The notes: generated from the letters alone by a model not told the origin. A stretch of DNA of 15,090 nucleotides from an uncultured Oscillospiraceae bacterium (GCA_900546895.1 UREO01000033.1:1-15090), one strand, 5' to 3'; positions 6,982-14,816 are shown, numbered from the stretch's first letter. Made by a program: numbers and translations.

Positions 6982-7863
6982 ATGAGCTTTGTAATACTTG
7001 ATTTGGAATGGAACGGAACCTACAACCGCCGTCTCAAGGGCTTTATGAACGAGATCATTGAGTTCGGCGCGGTGAAGGTAGACCGTGACCTGACCGTGAT
7101 CGATACCTTTGAGGCCCTGATCCGTCCGCAGGTCGGCAAGAAAATCAGCGGGAAGATCAAGACGCTGACCAGTATTACCAATGAGGACCTGAAGGACGGC
7201 CTGCAGTTTATGCAGGTCGTGAGCCGGTTTCGAAAATGGGCCGGGGACGCGGTGTTCATGACGTGGGGTACGTCGGATGTCCTTGCGCTGATTGAAAACT
7301 GCCGCTACTTTTGCGGCAACGAGCGTATCCCCTTTTTGAAGCGCTATGTGGATCTTCAGGCCTATTGCGAAAAGATGCTCGATTACGACCCGGCGAAGCA
7401 AATGGGCCTGAGCACTTCCGCGCAGCTGCTGGATATCGACGAGGAGGGCTTTGACCATCACCGTGCTTTGGGAGACAGCCTGCTGTCTCTGCGGTGCTTT
7501 CAGAAGCTGTATACCCCCGGGCAGCTGGAGCCGTTTATTCAGGACGCGACAACGGACGAATTTTACAACCGGATTCTTTTCAAGACGCTGATTGTCTGCG
7601 ACCTGAGCAACCCTCTGATTAAACGGAGCGATATGCATTTCAAATGCGATCTCTGCGGCGGGCGGGCGCACAGGACGAGCGAATGGCAGCTCAAGAACAA
7701 GAGCTACCGCGCGGAGTTCATCTGCTGGCACTGTCACCGCAGGTTTTACGGCCGGGTGCAGTTCAAGCTGAAATACGAGGGCATGGTTGTAAAAAAGACG
7801 ATCCTTCCGGTCAATGCCGAAAAGGATAAAACGGAGGACGCAGGGCCTCAAGAGGAGAGCTGA
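6982..7863 (+). CDS. DEDDh 3'-5' exonuclease with C-terminal zinc ribbon
   Basis: This 293-residue protein belongs to the RNase T / DNA polymerase III epsilon / ERI1-like (KapD-type) exonuclease fold. Metal-binding DEDDh residues are visible: D7 and E9 (ILDLEW), D99 (WGTSD), H160 and D165 (HRALGD). Residues 222-251 add a zinc ribbon (C222-x2-C225 and C248-x2-C251), likely for RNA or DNA binding. The tail is acidic. It should trim 3' ends of single-stranded RNA or DNA; the substrate cannot be told from sequence. The ATG lies one base after the typA stop with only a weak GGCGAG site further upstream, so translation is probably coupled to typA. The stop codon lies inside the terminator hairpin. 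Confidence 0.88.
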   Translation: MSFVILDLEWNGTYNRRLKGFMNEIIEFGAVKVDRDLTVIDTFEALIRPQVGKKISGKIKTLTSITNEDLKDGLQFMQVVSRFRKWAGDAVFMTWGTSDVLALIENCRYFCGNERIPFLKRYVDLQAYCEKMLDYDPAKQMGLSTSAQLLDIDEEGFDHHRALGDSLLSLRCFQKLYTPGQLEPFIQDATTDEFYNRILFKTLIVCDLSNPLIKRSDMHFKCDLCGGRAHRTSEWQLKNKSYRAEFICWHCHRRFYGRVQFKLKYEGMVVKKTILPVNAEKDKTEDAGPQEES

Positions 7864-7879
7864 AAGCTCTCCTCTTTTT
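7850..7879 (+). terminator. Intrinsic terminator overlapping the exonuclease stop codon
   Basis: AAGAGGAGAGCT (7850-7861) pairs perfectly with AGCTCTCCTCTT (7865-7876) around a GAA loop, with five Ts at 7875-7879. The stop TGA (7861-7863) is at the hairpin apex, so the last coding triplets form the 5' arm. Confidence 0.92.
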
Positions 7880-7889
7880 ATGCCTTGAT

Positions 7890-7918
7890 TTGCGTTCTCA
7901 TTTCGGTTGTGCTAGAAT
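7890..7918 (+). promoter_or_regulatory. Promoter for pgeF and the radical SAM gene
   Basis: TTGCGT (7890-7895) and TAGAAT (7913-7918) are 17 bases apart, with a TGC extension before the -10. It lies directly after the previous terminator. Confidence 0.6.
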
Positions 7919-7946
7919 CAAGACAATCAACCTGGGAGGCGTTTTT

Positions 7947-8789
7947 ATGAGTGATAGCGTGAAGAATATGAATCGGCAGGAAAGGGACGGCGTTGTCTTT
8001 CTGACCTTTCCCTCTTTAGAAAAATACAGCTTCGTCAATCACGCCTTTTCTACGCGGGTCGGCGGTGTGAGCGAAGGGATATATGCTTCGATGAACCTGA
8101 ATTTCGGACGGGGCGACAGCGACGAAAACGTGGTGCGGAATTTTCAGCGGTTCTGCTCCGCGGCGGGCTTCGATTACTCCACGCTGGCCGCGTCGGCCCA
8201 GGACCACCATACGGTTGTGCGCCGGGTGGGACCGGAGCACTGCGGAACGGGTATCTGGAAGCCGAAGGACAGGAACAGCGTGGACGGACTGGTCACCAAT
8301 GAAAAAAACGTGACCCTCACTACTTTTTACGCCGACTGCGTACCGCTGTTTTTTCTTGACCCGGAGCGTTGCGCAATCGGCCTTGCCCACGCGGGCTGGC
8401 GCGGTACCGTCGCCAAAATGGGGGCCGAAATGGTCAAAGCCATGTCCCGGGAATTCGGCAGCAGCCCGAAGGAGCTTCTTGCCGCCGTCGGCCCGTCCAT
8501 CGGTCCGTGCTGCTTTGAGGTGGATGCTCCCGTCTACAGGGAATTTGCCGCGCTGACCGAAATCCGTCCGTATGAGTTCATCGTTGAGAAGGGCGGGGGA
8601 AAATATACGGTCGATTTATGGGAGGCCAACCGGCGCATCCTTATGGAAGCGGGCGTGCCTGCGCAGAATATCGAGGTGGCGCAGCTCTGCACCAAATGCA
8701 ACGCGCAGTGGCTCTGGTCCCACCGGGCCAGCGGGGGAAAACGCGGGGGCCTTGCCGCGATGATGTGCCTGAAGGAGGAAAAAGCGTGA
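7947..8789 (+). CDS. pgeF: YfiH/PgeF family (laccase-domain) protein
   Basis: This 280-residue member of the former 'multicopper polyphenol oxidase' family is now described as peptidoglycan-editing factor PgeF in E. coli, and as a purine nucleoside phosphorylase/adenosine deaminase in other members. The family's zinc ligands are present: H87 in AQDHH, C131 in YADCVP and H148 in LAHAGWRG. The conserved GPSIGPCCFEV (182-192) and the C-terminal QLCT...SHRASGG segment are also seen. The chosen start is ATG 7947 with GGGAGG (7934-7939) 7 bases upstream; a longer reading from 7890 would begin at a non-ATG codon inside the promoter. The stop overlaps the next start by four bases, so the two are coupled. 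Confidence 0.93.
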   Translation: MSDSVKNMNRQERDGVVFLTFPSLEKYSFVNHAFSTRVGGVSEGIYASMNLNFGRGDSDENVVRNFQRFCSAAGFDYSTLAASAQDHHTVVRRVGPEHCGTGIWKPKDRNSVDGLVTNEKNVTLTTFYADCVPLFFLDPERCAIGLAHAGWRGTVAKMGAEMVKAMSREFGSSPKELLAAVGPSIGPCCFEVDAPVYREFAALTEIRPYEFIVEKGGGKYTVDLWEANRRILMEAGVPAQNIEVAQLCTKCNAQWLWSHRASGGKRGGLAAMMCLKEEKA

Positions 8790-9700
8790 CAACGGAGCGT
8801 TGTATGCTGTGTCCGCGCGCCTGCAAAGTCAGACGGACGGAAACCGAAGGGGCCGGGTTCTGTGGGCTGGGGACGGACCCCGTGGTCGCCCGCGCGGCGC
8901 TCCATTTTTGGGAGGAACCCTGTATCAGCGGGAAACGCGGCTCCGGCACGGTCTTTTTTACCGGCTGCTGCCTGAAATGCGTGTTCTGCCAGAATTACCG
9001 GATCAGCACCGAAAAAGCGGTGGGAAAACCGGTCGGTATACAGGAGCTTGCGGATATTTTCGACCGCCTTGCCGAACAGGGCGCGCACAACCTCAATCTG
9101 GTCAGCCCCACACAATTTGTCCCCGCCGTCATCGAGGCTTTGCAGCTCCGGAAATCCCGGATTCCGGTCGTGTATAATTCCGGCGGCTACGAAAGCCTGG
9201 AAACGCTGAAGCTGCTGGAGGGCCTGATTGACATCTATCTTCCCGATCTGAAATACGCGGACGACCCGATTGCCCTGAAATATTCCGGTGCGCCGGACTA
9301 TGCGGAGCGCGCGAAAGCCTGCGTGCTGGAAATGGCGCGGCAGACCGGCCCGGCCCAATTTGACGGCGAAGGGCTGATGACGCGCGGCACGATCGTGCGG
9401 CATTTGATTCTGCCGGGCAATACGCGCAATTCCCTTGCTGTTCTGGACTGGCTGGGCGAAAATCTGCCGGATGGGGTGCTTGTCAGCCTGATGGCGCAGT
9501 ATGTGCCCTGCGGAAAAGCGGCGGATTACCCCGAAATCAACCGCAGAATCACAAAACGGGAGTACCAAAAGGTTCAGGAGCATCTGTTCCGTTTGAATCT
9601 GGACGGCTTCGTGCAGGAGATGGAATCGGCCAGCCGGAGCTTTATTCCTCCTTTTAATCTGGAAGGGGTTTTGGACAGACAGCCTCTTGACAAACGATAA
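8786..9700 (+). CDS. PflX-like radical SAM protein
   Basis: This 304-residue radical SAM enzyme resembles COG1313 (PflX), related to pyruvate-formate-lyase activases but without a known substrate. The 4Fe-4S motif Cx3Cx2C is C61, C65 and C68 in TGCCLKCVFCQNY. An N-terminal cysteine cluster (C6, C9, C13, C26) in CMLCPRACK...GFCGLG is typical of this family and may bind a second iron-sulfur cluster. LVSLMAQYVP near the C-terminus is a family hallmark. The start is GTG at 8786-8788 in GTGA, overlapping the pgeF stop, with a strong GGAGG at 8774-8778; upstream in-frame codons lie inside pgeF and are not used. Coupling with pgeF suggests coordinated expression, but no shared pathway is established from this sequence. 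Confidence 0.88.
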   Translation: MTTERCMLCPRACKVRRTETEGAGFCGLGTDPVVARAALHFWEEPCISGKRGSGTVFFTGCCLKCVFCQNYRISTEKAVGKPVGIQELADIFDRLAEQGAHNLNLVSPTQFVPAVIEALQLRKSRIPVVYNSGGYESLETLKLLEGLIDIYLPDLKYADDPIALKYSGAPDYAERAKACVLEMARQTGPAQFDGEGLMTRGTIVRHLILPGNTRNSLAVLDWLGENLPDGVLVSLMAQYVPCGKAADYPEINRRITKREYQKVQEHLFRLNLDGFVQEMESASRSFIPPFNLEGVLDRQPLDKR

Positions 9701-9715
9701 ATGTCGTTGTAAACT
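9687..9715 (+). promoter_or_regulatory. Promoter inside the 3' end of the radical SAM gene
   Basis: TTGACA (9687-9692) and TAAACT (9710-9715) are 17 bases apart. The -35 is perfect and overlaps the last codons of the preceding gene; the -10 matches 4 of 6 positions. No terminator separates the genes, so the PAQR gene may use both readthrough and this promoter. Confidence 0.5.
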
Positions 9716-9767
9716 GTTATATAGTTTTTAATACTACATAAAATAATTTTGAATAGATGGTGATATT

Positions 9768-10454
9768 ATGAACGATAACAGCATGAGCAAATCCGAATGG
9801 AGATCCAAACGCCGAGAAGAGCTGGAACTCCCCAGCTATACCGTGGCGGAGGAAGTGATCAACGCTGCCACACACGGAGTCGGGGTCGGTCTTGCGATTG
9901 CGGGCTTTATAGCGCTTCTGATCAACGGGCGCCGCGATCCGCTGACGCTTGGCGCGGTTTCCGTCTTCGGCGTAACCATGATCCTGCTTTATACGGTTTC
10001 CACGCTTTATCATGCGCTCGGGGTCTGCCCCGGGAAGAAAATCTGCCAGATACTGGATCATTGCACCATTTTTCTTCTGATTGCGGGAACCTACACGCCG
10101 ATTTCACTGTTGTGTTTCGGCGGCGTCACGGGTTGGGTCATGTTTTCGATTGTCTGGACGGTGGCCGTTGTCGGCATCGTGCTCAACGCGATCGATCTCA
10201 AGCGCTTCAAAACGTTTTCTATGGTTTGTTATCTGGCCCTCGGGTGGCTCGTGATCTTCTTTTTCAAGCCGCTGCTCACACACCTTGACCCGGGCGCCAT
10301 TTTTAACCTGATTGCCGGCGGCGTACTTTACACGGTAGGCGCGTTGATTTACGGAGTGGGGAAAAAAGTCAAATATATGCACTCCGTGTGGCATTTATTT
10401 GTGCTTGGGGGAACGATTTTTCATTATTTGGTCATTTATCATATTTCCGTATAA
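9768..10454 (+). CDS. trhA: Hemolysin III / PAQR family membrane protein
   Basis: This 228-residue integral membrane protein has about seven helices, the architecture shared with adiponectin/progestin receptors. PAQR signatures are EEVINAATHG (28-37), STLYH (78-82), DH followed by LIAGTYTP (97-111) and HSVWHLFVLGG (205-215). H82, H205 and H209 are the expected zinc ligands. Bacterial members (TrhA/YqfA) are implicated in membrane lipid and energy homeostasis; the 'hemolysin' name is historical and does not imply toxin activity. The ATG is preceded by a modest GGTGAT (9759-9764). Downstream there is only a weak ATTTG/CAAAT hairpin (10454-10467) before T-rich sequence, not a convincing terminator. 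Confidence 0.92.
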   Translation: MNDNSMSKSEWRSKRREELELPSYTVAEEVINAATHGVGVGLAIAGFIALLINGRRDPLTLGAVSVFGVTMILLYTVSTLYHALGVCPGKKICQILDHCTIFLLIAGTYTPISLLCFGGVTGWVMFSIVWTVAVVGIVLNAIDLKRFKTFSMVCYLALGWLVIFFFKPLLTHLDPGAIFNLIAGGVLYTVGALIYGVGKKVKYMHSVWHLFVLGGTIFHYLVIYHISV

Positions 10455-10472
10455 ATTTGTTTACAAATCGTA

Positions 10473-10502
10473 TTACATTTTTCTCTCTTTCTGCGATATA
10501 AT
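10473..10502 (+). promoter_or_regulatory. Probable promoter for the alpha/beta hydrolase
   Basis: A perfect -10 TATAAT (10497-10502) has TTACAT (10473-10478) 18 bases upstream as a poor -35. A small palindrome ATTTG-TTTA-CAAAT (10454-10467) sits just upstream and could be an operator or weak hairpin. Confidence 0.45.
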
Positions 10503-10537
10503 GAATACATAATTCGCAGCATGGAGAGGTGACGCAA

Positions 10538-11476
10538 TTGGATATTATTGAAAGACAGATGTCTTTTGATTCTTGTGCAGATGACGAAAGAATTTTTGCA
10601 CGGATTATGGAACCTGCCGATCAGGCGGATGTCAGGGCTGTGCTGCAGATTGCTCATGGAATGGCGGAGCACAGCCTTCTTTACATGGATTTTGCACGCC
10701 ACATGGCTGAAAGCGGCTACGCTGTGGCCATCAACGACCATCTGGGCCACGGAAAGTCGGTTTCGGCCGGCGGGGAGTACGGCTATTTCGGCAGGGGCGG
10801 CTGTCAGAACCTTGTAAAAGACATGCATAAGCTGTATGCCCTGATACGCAAGGATTATCCCGATGTGCCGTATGTGTTAATGGGGCACAGCATGGGTTCT
10901 TTTCTGGCCCGTTCCTACGCTGCCCAATACAGTGAGGAGCTGGACGGGGTGATTTATATGGGTACCTGCGGCAGTCCCGGCTCGGGGGTGCTTACCGCCC
11001 AGAAACGGCTCGGTGACGCCATTGTCAAAAAGAAGGGCGAAAAAAGCCACGATCCGCTTTTTGCAAAGCTTTCCACCGTAAAATACAACAAGGCCTTTGC
11101 ACCGTTTATGACGCCGAACGACTGGATTTCGCGCGATGATGCCGAGGTGGAGAAGTATACGAAAGACCCTCTCTGCGGGTTTGACCTGACTGTTTCCGGC
11201 TATCGGGATATCGTTTATCTGCAGGCCGAGATCAGTTCTTCCCGCTGGTTTAAGAAGATGCCGAAAATCCCCATTTTGCTGCTGTCGGGCGAAAAAGACC
11301 CCGTCGGCGATTTTGGCAAAGGGGTCAAACAGGTTGCGGCAAGGCTCAGAAGAACCGGCCACGATGTCCGTCTGGTCCTATACCCGGGGGCGCGTCACGC
11401 GCTGCTGAGCGAAACCAATAAGCAGCAGGTTTATGGTGACATAGAGAATTTTCTTCTGTCCGTAACAAAAGAATAA
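10538..11476 (+). CDS. Alpha/beta hydrolase, monoacylglycerol lipase-like
   Basis: This 312-residue serine hydrolase belongs to the Hydrolase_4 / serine aminopeptidase S33 group that includes monoacylglycerol lipases and lysophospholipases. The catalytic triad is S118 in GHSMGS, D254 in SGEKDPVG and H287 in GARHAL; HGMAEH (40-45) forms the oxyanion-hole turn. There is no signal peptide, so it is cytoplasmic. The start is probably TTG 10538: the SD-like AGAGGTGA (10525-10532) lies 5 bases before it. The GTG at 10529 is part of that site and so is unlikely. ATG 10559 is a further alternative. The substrate is unknown; esters of monoacylglycerols or phospholipids are most likely. Confidence 0.88.
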   Translation: MDIIERQMSFDSCADDERIFARIMEPADQADVRAVLQIAHGMAEHSLLYMDFARHMAESGYAVAINDHLGHGKSVSAGGEYGYFGRGGCQNLVKDMHKLYALIRKDYPDVPYVLMGHSMGSFLARSYAAQYSEELDGVIYMGTCGSPGSGVLTAQKRLGDAIVKKKGEKSHDPLFAKLSTVKYNKAFAPFMTPNDWISRDDAEVEKYTKDPLCGFDLTVSGYRDIVYLQAEISSSRWFKKMPKIPILLLSGEKDPVGDFGKGVKQVAARLRRTGHDVRLVLYPGARHALLSETNKQQVYGDIENFLLSVTKE

Positions 11477-11481
11477 ACTCC

Positions 11482-11521
11482 AAAAGGACAGGACAAAGCT
11501 AACACTTTGCCCTGTCCTTTT
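11482..11521 (+). terminator. Terminator after the alpha/beta hydrolase
   Basis: AAAAGGACAGG (11482-11492) pairs with CCTGTCCTTTT (11511-11521), and the stem continues inside as CAAAG/CTTTG after one mismatch, with a 6-base loop. The T-tract is only four bases and belongs to the stem, so efficiency may be moderate. The A-tract on the other side makes it symmetrical. Confidence 0.75.
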
Positions 11522-11553
11522 GTGATATCTGCCGGTCGCGCTCCATATATTTC

Positions 11554-11574
11554 CATAGGAGGAGAATTCCTATG
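11554..11574 (+). promoter_or_regulatory. Hairpin covering SD and start codon of the deacetylase
   Basis: CATAGGA (11554-11560) pairs perfectly with TCCTATG (11568-11574), loop GGAGAAT. The strong SD AGGAGGAG (11557-11564) lies half in the 5' arm and half in the loop, and the ATG (11572-11574) is in the 3' arm. Folding would limit initiation unless a ribosome or partner opens it. Confidence 0.5.
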
Positions 11575-12444
11575 TTTGTAACTGTCCGTATGAACCGCAA
11601 GCTGTCCCTGATGCTATTTACCACGGCGGCCATTGTACTGATCATCGCCTTCGGCGCGGTGAATCCCGCCAAAGCGACGGATAACGGCAAGGGGATCAAG
11701 CTGCCTGTTCTGATGTATCACAGTATGCTGAAAGATAAATCCTATCAAGGGGTGTATGTCATTTCACCTGAGATCTTTGAAAAAGATCTTCAGTATCTTC
11801 GGAAAAAAGGCTATACGGCGGTTGTCGTACAGGATTTGCTGGATTATGTAAATCAGAAGAAGCCGCTGCCGTCCAAGCCCGTGATGATTACATTTGACGA
11901 CGGGTACTACAACAATTATCTTTACGCCTATCCTCTTATTAAAAAATACAATATGAAAATGGTGCTTTCCCCGATCGGCTACTATACCGAGCTGTTTTCC
12001 GACAGCGTCAGCGCGGAGCACGCCAATTATTCACACTGCACCTGGGATGAACTGAATGAAATGATCGCATCCGGCCGGGTGGAAATTCAGAATCATACCT
12101 ATAATCTTCATGAAAACAAAAACGGCCGGCTCGGGGCGGGGATGAAACGGGGAGAAAGCGTCAGCAGCTACACGTCGCTTCTGACAGAGGACCTCAGCAA
12201 AATGCAGGAGAAAGTAAAAGAGCATACCGGCGATACTCCCACTGCGTTTGTTTATCCGTTCGGCGCCATCAGCGGCGCGTCCGTACCGATCATTCGGAAG
12301 CTCGGCTTTCAAGCCAGCCTGACCTGCGAAAGCCGGATGAACTACCTTACGGCGGACCCGGAATGCCTCTACGGGCTCGGCAGGTACCTCCGGCCCGGTA
12401 AAGTCACGACGGAGGCATACTTCCGGAAAATCAAACTGGACTGA
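11572..12444 (+). CDS. Secreted polysaccharide deacetylase (NodB domain)
   Basis: This 290-residue carbohydrate esterase family 4 type enzyme removes N-acetyl or O-acetyl groups from a surface glycan such as peptidoglycan. A basic N-region (1-10), a hydrophobic core (11-29) and an AKA site (33-35) look like a signal peptide or membrane anchor; no lipobox is seen. The catalytic and metal site is ITFDDG (106-111: D109, D110), and H175 plus H180 in QNHTYNLH. In the NHTYNxH subfamily the second histidine is five residues after the first. VYPFGAIS holds the later conserved motif. The start is ATG with AGGAGGAG 7 bases upstream; ATG 11590 is a weaker alternative without an SD. No clear promoter lies between the preceding terminator and this gene. 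It runs tail-to-tail into the ATPase. Confidence 0.92.
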   Translation: MFVTVRMNRKLSLMLFTTAAIVLIIAFGAVNPAKATDNGKGIKLPVLMYHSMLKDKSYQGVYVISPEIFEKDLQYLRKKGYTAVVVQDLLDYVNQKKPLPSKPVMITFDDGYYNNYLYAYPLIKKYNMKMVLSPIGYYTELFSDSVSAEHANYSHCTWDELNEMIASGRVEIQNHTYNLHENKNGRLGAGMKRGESVSSYTSLLTEDLSKMQEKVKEHTGDTPTAFVYPFGAISGASVPIIRKLGFQASLTCESRMNYLTADPECLYGLGRYLRPGKVTTEAYFRKIKLD

Positions 12445-12448
12445 GGAC

Positions 12449-14788
12449 CTAATTCCCGATTTTTTTCATAATGACTTTTTCGATCATATGCAGGATGGCG
12501 GTCATCAGGCTTGTGGCCACCAGGAACATGGGTACCAGCACCAGCAGCATAGGCAGGGTCAGGTTCACCACGGCAAAAAACGACTGGAAGAAAACCAGCG
12601 CGATGATAAAAGCGGAGGTCATAACGGAAAATAACGCGGTATGCTTCAGGTTGAACGGCATGCAGACTTTAAACAGGGTCATCAGGCCGGTATATCCCGT
12701 AATGATCACGGCAAGCGTGGAGATTTGCTCCTGTGTGAAATTCAGAAAGTCGGAAAGAAGCACGAGCAGAACGATGTTTAGCGCCATTGTCAGCGCGCCC
12801 GGCAGCGATTTTTTGATCACGTTGACAATAAACCTGCCCCGGATCCGTTCCCGGTTGGGTTCGAGCGCAAGGATGAATGACGGGCATCCGATGGTCACGG
12901 CGTTAATCAGCGTAAACTGAATCGGCTGGAAAGGGTAGTCGCAGCTGCAAAAGATGAACAGCACCGCGATGATCGCGGAAAAGATCGCCTTTACAAGAAA
13001 CAGGGAGGCCGAGCGCTGCAGGTTGTTGATGGAACGGCGCCCCTCGTTGACAATGCGGGGCATGCTGGCGAAATCCGAATCCAGAAGAACCACCTGCGAA
13101 ACCGTTTTGGAAGCGTCGCTGCCGGAAGCCATCGCAATGCTGCAGTCGCTTTCCTTTAAGGCGAGCACGTCGTTCACGCCGTCGCCGGTCATGGCCACCG
13201 TCCGTCCCCGCTCTTTTAACGCTTTGATCAGGTCGAGCTTCTGCTGCGGCGTAACGCGCCCGAATACGGCGTATCTCGCCGACGCTTCTTTCAGCTCTTC
13301 ATAGGTTTTCAGCGTGGTCGCGTCAATATAGCTGTCGGCCTTTTTCAGCCCGGCTTTTTTGGCGATATTGGCGACCGTGACCGCGTTGTCGCCGGAAATC
13401 ACTTTCAGATCGACGCCCTGGGAAGAAAAGTATTCCAGGGTCTTTTTGGCGTTCCTGCGGATTCTGTCGCTCAGGAGGATCAGCGCAAGGGGAGAAATGT
13501 CGGCGGGCAGTACGCCGCTGCCGTCCAGCGGGTGCTTGCTGTGGGCCAGAAGCAGCACGCGCTGTCCCCGGGAGGAATATTTTTCGACCTCCGGCCTGAT
13601 CTGCTCAAAGCCGTCCTTCAGGACAAACTCGCCCGCGCCCACAAGAAAGCTGCCCGATTCCTGAAAGCTTGCCCCGCTCCATTTTCGGGCCGAAGAAAAC
13701 GCGACCGTATTTGTGCATTTCCATGCGGGGGGCTTGCGGTCCAGCGCCTTCAGGGCATTGGAGGTCGGATTGTCGTCATTGACCGCCTGCATCACCGCGG
13801 CGATCGCTTCTTCGACTTCCTGCCGGGAAATATCGCAAAGGGGGACAACGGCGTCCACCTGCATGGTTCCCTCCGTAATGGTTCCTGTTTTGTCCAAACA
13901 GAGCGTATCCACGCGGGCGAGGGTCTCAATGGAATAGAGGTCCTGCACCAATGCCTTGTGGCGGGCCAGGCGAAGCACGCTCACCGCCAGCACAACGCTG
14001 GTCAAAAGGACAAGCCCTTCCGGAATCATGCCGATCAGCGCGGCCACGGTACTGACGACCGCGCGGTTGAAGGGTTGTCCCGAAATATAGATTTGTTTGT
14101 AAAACAGCATAAGGCCAATCGGAATAATGGAAAACCCGGTGTATTTAATGATTTTATTGATCCATGTCATGATTTCGGAATTCGGTTTTTTCAGGTATTT
14201 GGCGCTTTGCGTAATTTTCGCCGCGTAATTTTCGGCGCCGATATGTTCAACCTGTGCAAGGCAGCTTCCGCTCCCGATAAAGCTTCCGCTCAGAAGATGG
14301 TCGCCGTTTTTTTTGACGATCAGGTCGGTTTCGCCCGTAATCAGCGCCTCGTTGACCTCGCATTCGCCGTCCGCGACCACACAGTCGGCGCAGACTTGAT
14401 TTCCGGAGGAAAGCACCATGATGTCGTCCAGCACCAGCTCGCCGACGGGAAGATCCTGCCTGACGCCGCCGCGCAGGACATGCGCTTTCGGCGCGGCGAT
14501 CAGCTTCAGCCGGTCAATCGTTTTTTTTGCCTTGATTTCCTGAGTGGTTCCGATCAGGATATTCGAAAAAATGACGCCCATAAACAGCAGGTTTTTGTAG
14601 GAGCCCACCATTAAAATCAAGCCCGCGAGAATTGCATTTATGATATTGAAGGGTGTGACCAGATTGCCGCGAATAATTTGTCCGACCGTTTTTGTTTTTA
14701 TTTCCTCTGTACCGTTTACCAGCCCCTGCCGGTGCCGCGCCTCCACTTCTTCTTCCGAAAGCCCGGAAATTTTGCTTGCATCCATCAT
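12449..14788 (-). CDS. P-type cation-transporting ATPase, CtpE-like
   Basis: This 779-residue P-type ATPase has all core motifs: actuator TGE (151-153), M4 PEGL (256-259), phosphorylation loop DKTGT (299-303, D299), SGD (465-467), and hinge MTGDGVND (533-540). Membrane segments lie at about 45-85, 215-275 and 595-768. The length, the short N-terminus, RLARHKALVQDLYSIETLARVD before the DKTGT, and TIGCPSFILALEPN in the M6 region match the CtpE/Exp7 subgroup. Mycobacterial CtpE is linked to calcium uptake; substrate transfer to this protein is inference. The nucleotide-domain KGA motif appears as VGAGE (383-387), lacking the lysine. The start is ATG with GGGGATA (14794-14800); a second ATG follows immediately. 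It has its own promoter with an overlapping palindrome. Confidence 0.92.
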   Translation of the reverse strand: MMDASKISGLSEEEVEARHRQGLVNGTEEIKTKTVGQIIRGNLVTPFNIINAILAGLILMVGSYKNLLFMGVIFSNILIGTTQEIKAKKTIDRLKLIAAPKAHVLRGGVRQDLPVGELVLDDIMVLSSGNQVCADCVVADGECEVNEALITGETDLIVKKNGDHLLSGSFIGSGSCLAQVEHIGAENYAAKITQSAKYLKKPNSEIMTWINKIIKYTGFSIIPIGLMLFYKQIYISGQPFNRAVVSTVAALIGMIPEGLVLLTSVVLAVSVLRLARHKALVQDLYSIETLARVDTLCLDKTGTITEGTMQVDAVVPLCDISRQEVEEAIAAVMQAVNDDNPTSNALKALDRKPPAWKCTNTVAFSSARKWSGASFQESGSFLVGAGEFVLKDGFEQIRPEVEKYSSRGQRVLLLAHSKHPLDGSGVLPADISPLALILLSDRIRRNAKKTLEYFSSQGVDLKVISGDNAVTVANIAKKAGLKKADSYIDATTLKTYEELKEASARYAVFGRVTPQQKLDLIKALKERGRTVAMTGDGVNDVLALKESDCSIAMASGSDASKTVSQVVLLDSDFASMPRIVNEGRRSINNLQRSASLFLVKAIFSAIIAVLFIFCSCDYPFQPIQFTLINAVTIGCPSFILALEPNRERIRGRFIVNVIKKSLPGALTMALNIVLLVLLSDFLNFTQEQISTLAVIITGYTGLMTLFKVCMPFNLKHTALFSVMTSAFIIALVFFQSFFAVVNLTLPMLLVLVPMFLVATSLMTAILHMIEKVIMKKIGN

Positions 14789-14816
14789 GAATTTATCCCC
14801 ATCCGTGTATTAATCT

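Noticed and set aside
6874..7851. 325-residue minus-strand reading frame
   Set aside because: It is antisense to the exonuclease with its catalytic motifs, has no SD or family resemblance, and is a GC-driven shadow.
8618..8785. Upstream extension of the radical SAM protein within pgeF
   Set aside because: The extension has no family match; GTG 8786 has a strong SD and starts right at the conserved cysteine cluster.
8534..9583. 349-residue minus-strand reading frame
   Set aside because: It is antisense to the pgeF and radical SAM genes, both with clear catalytic motifs; low-complexity shadow composition.
9768..10454. Hemolysin toxin
   Set aside because: Hemolysin III is a historical family name; the motifs are those of PAQR membrane homeostasis proteins.
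13532..14614. 360-residue plus-strand reading frame
   Set aside because: It is antisense to the P-type ATPase core and shows no recognisable domain; His/Gln/Arg-rich shadow of the ATPase.
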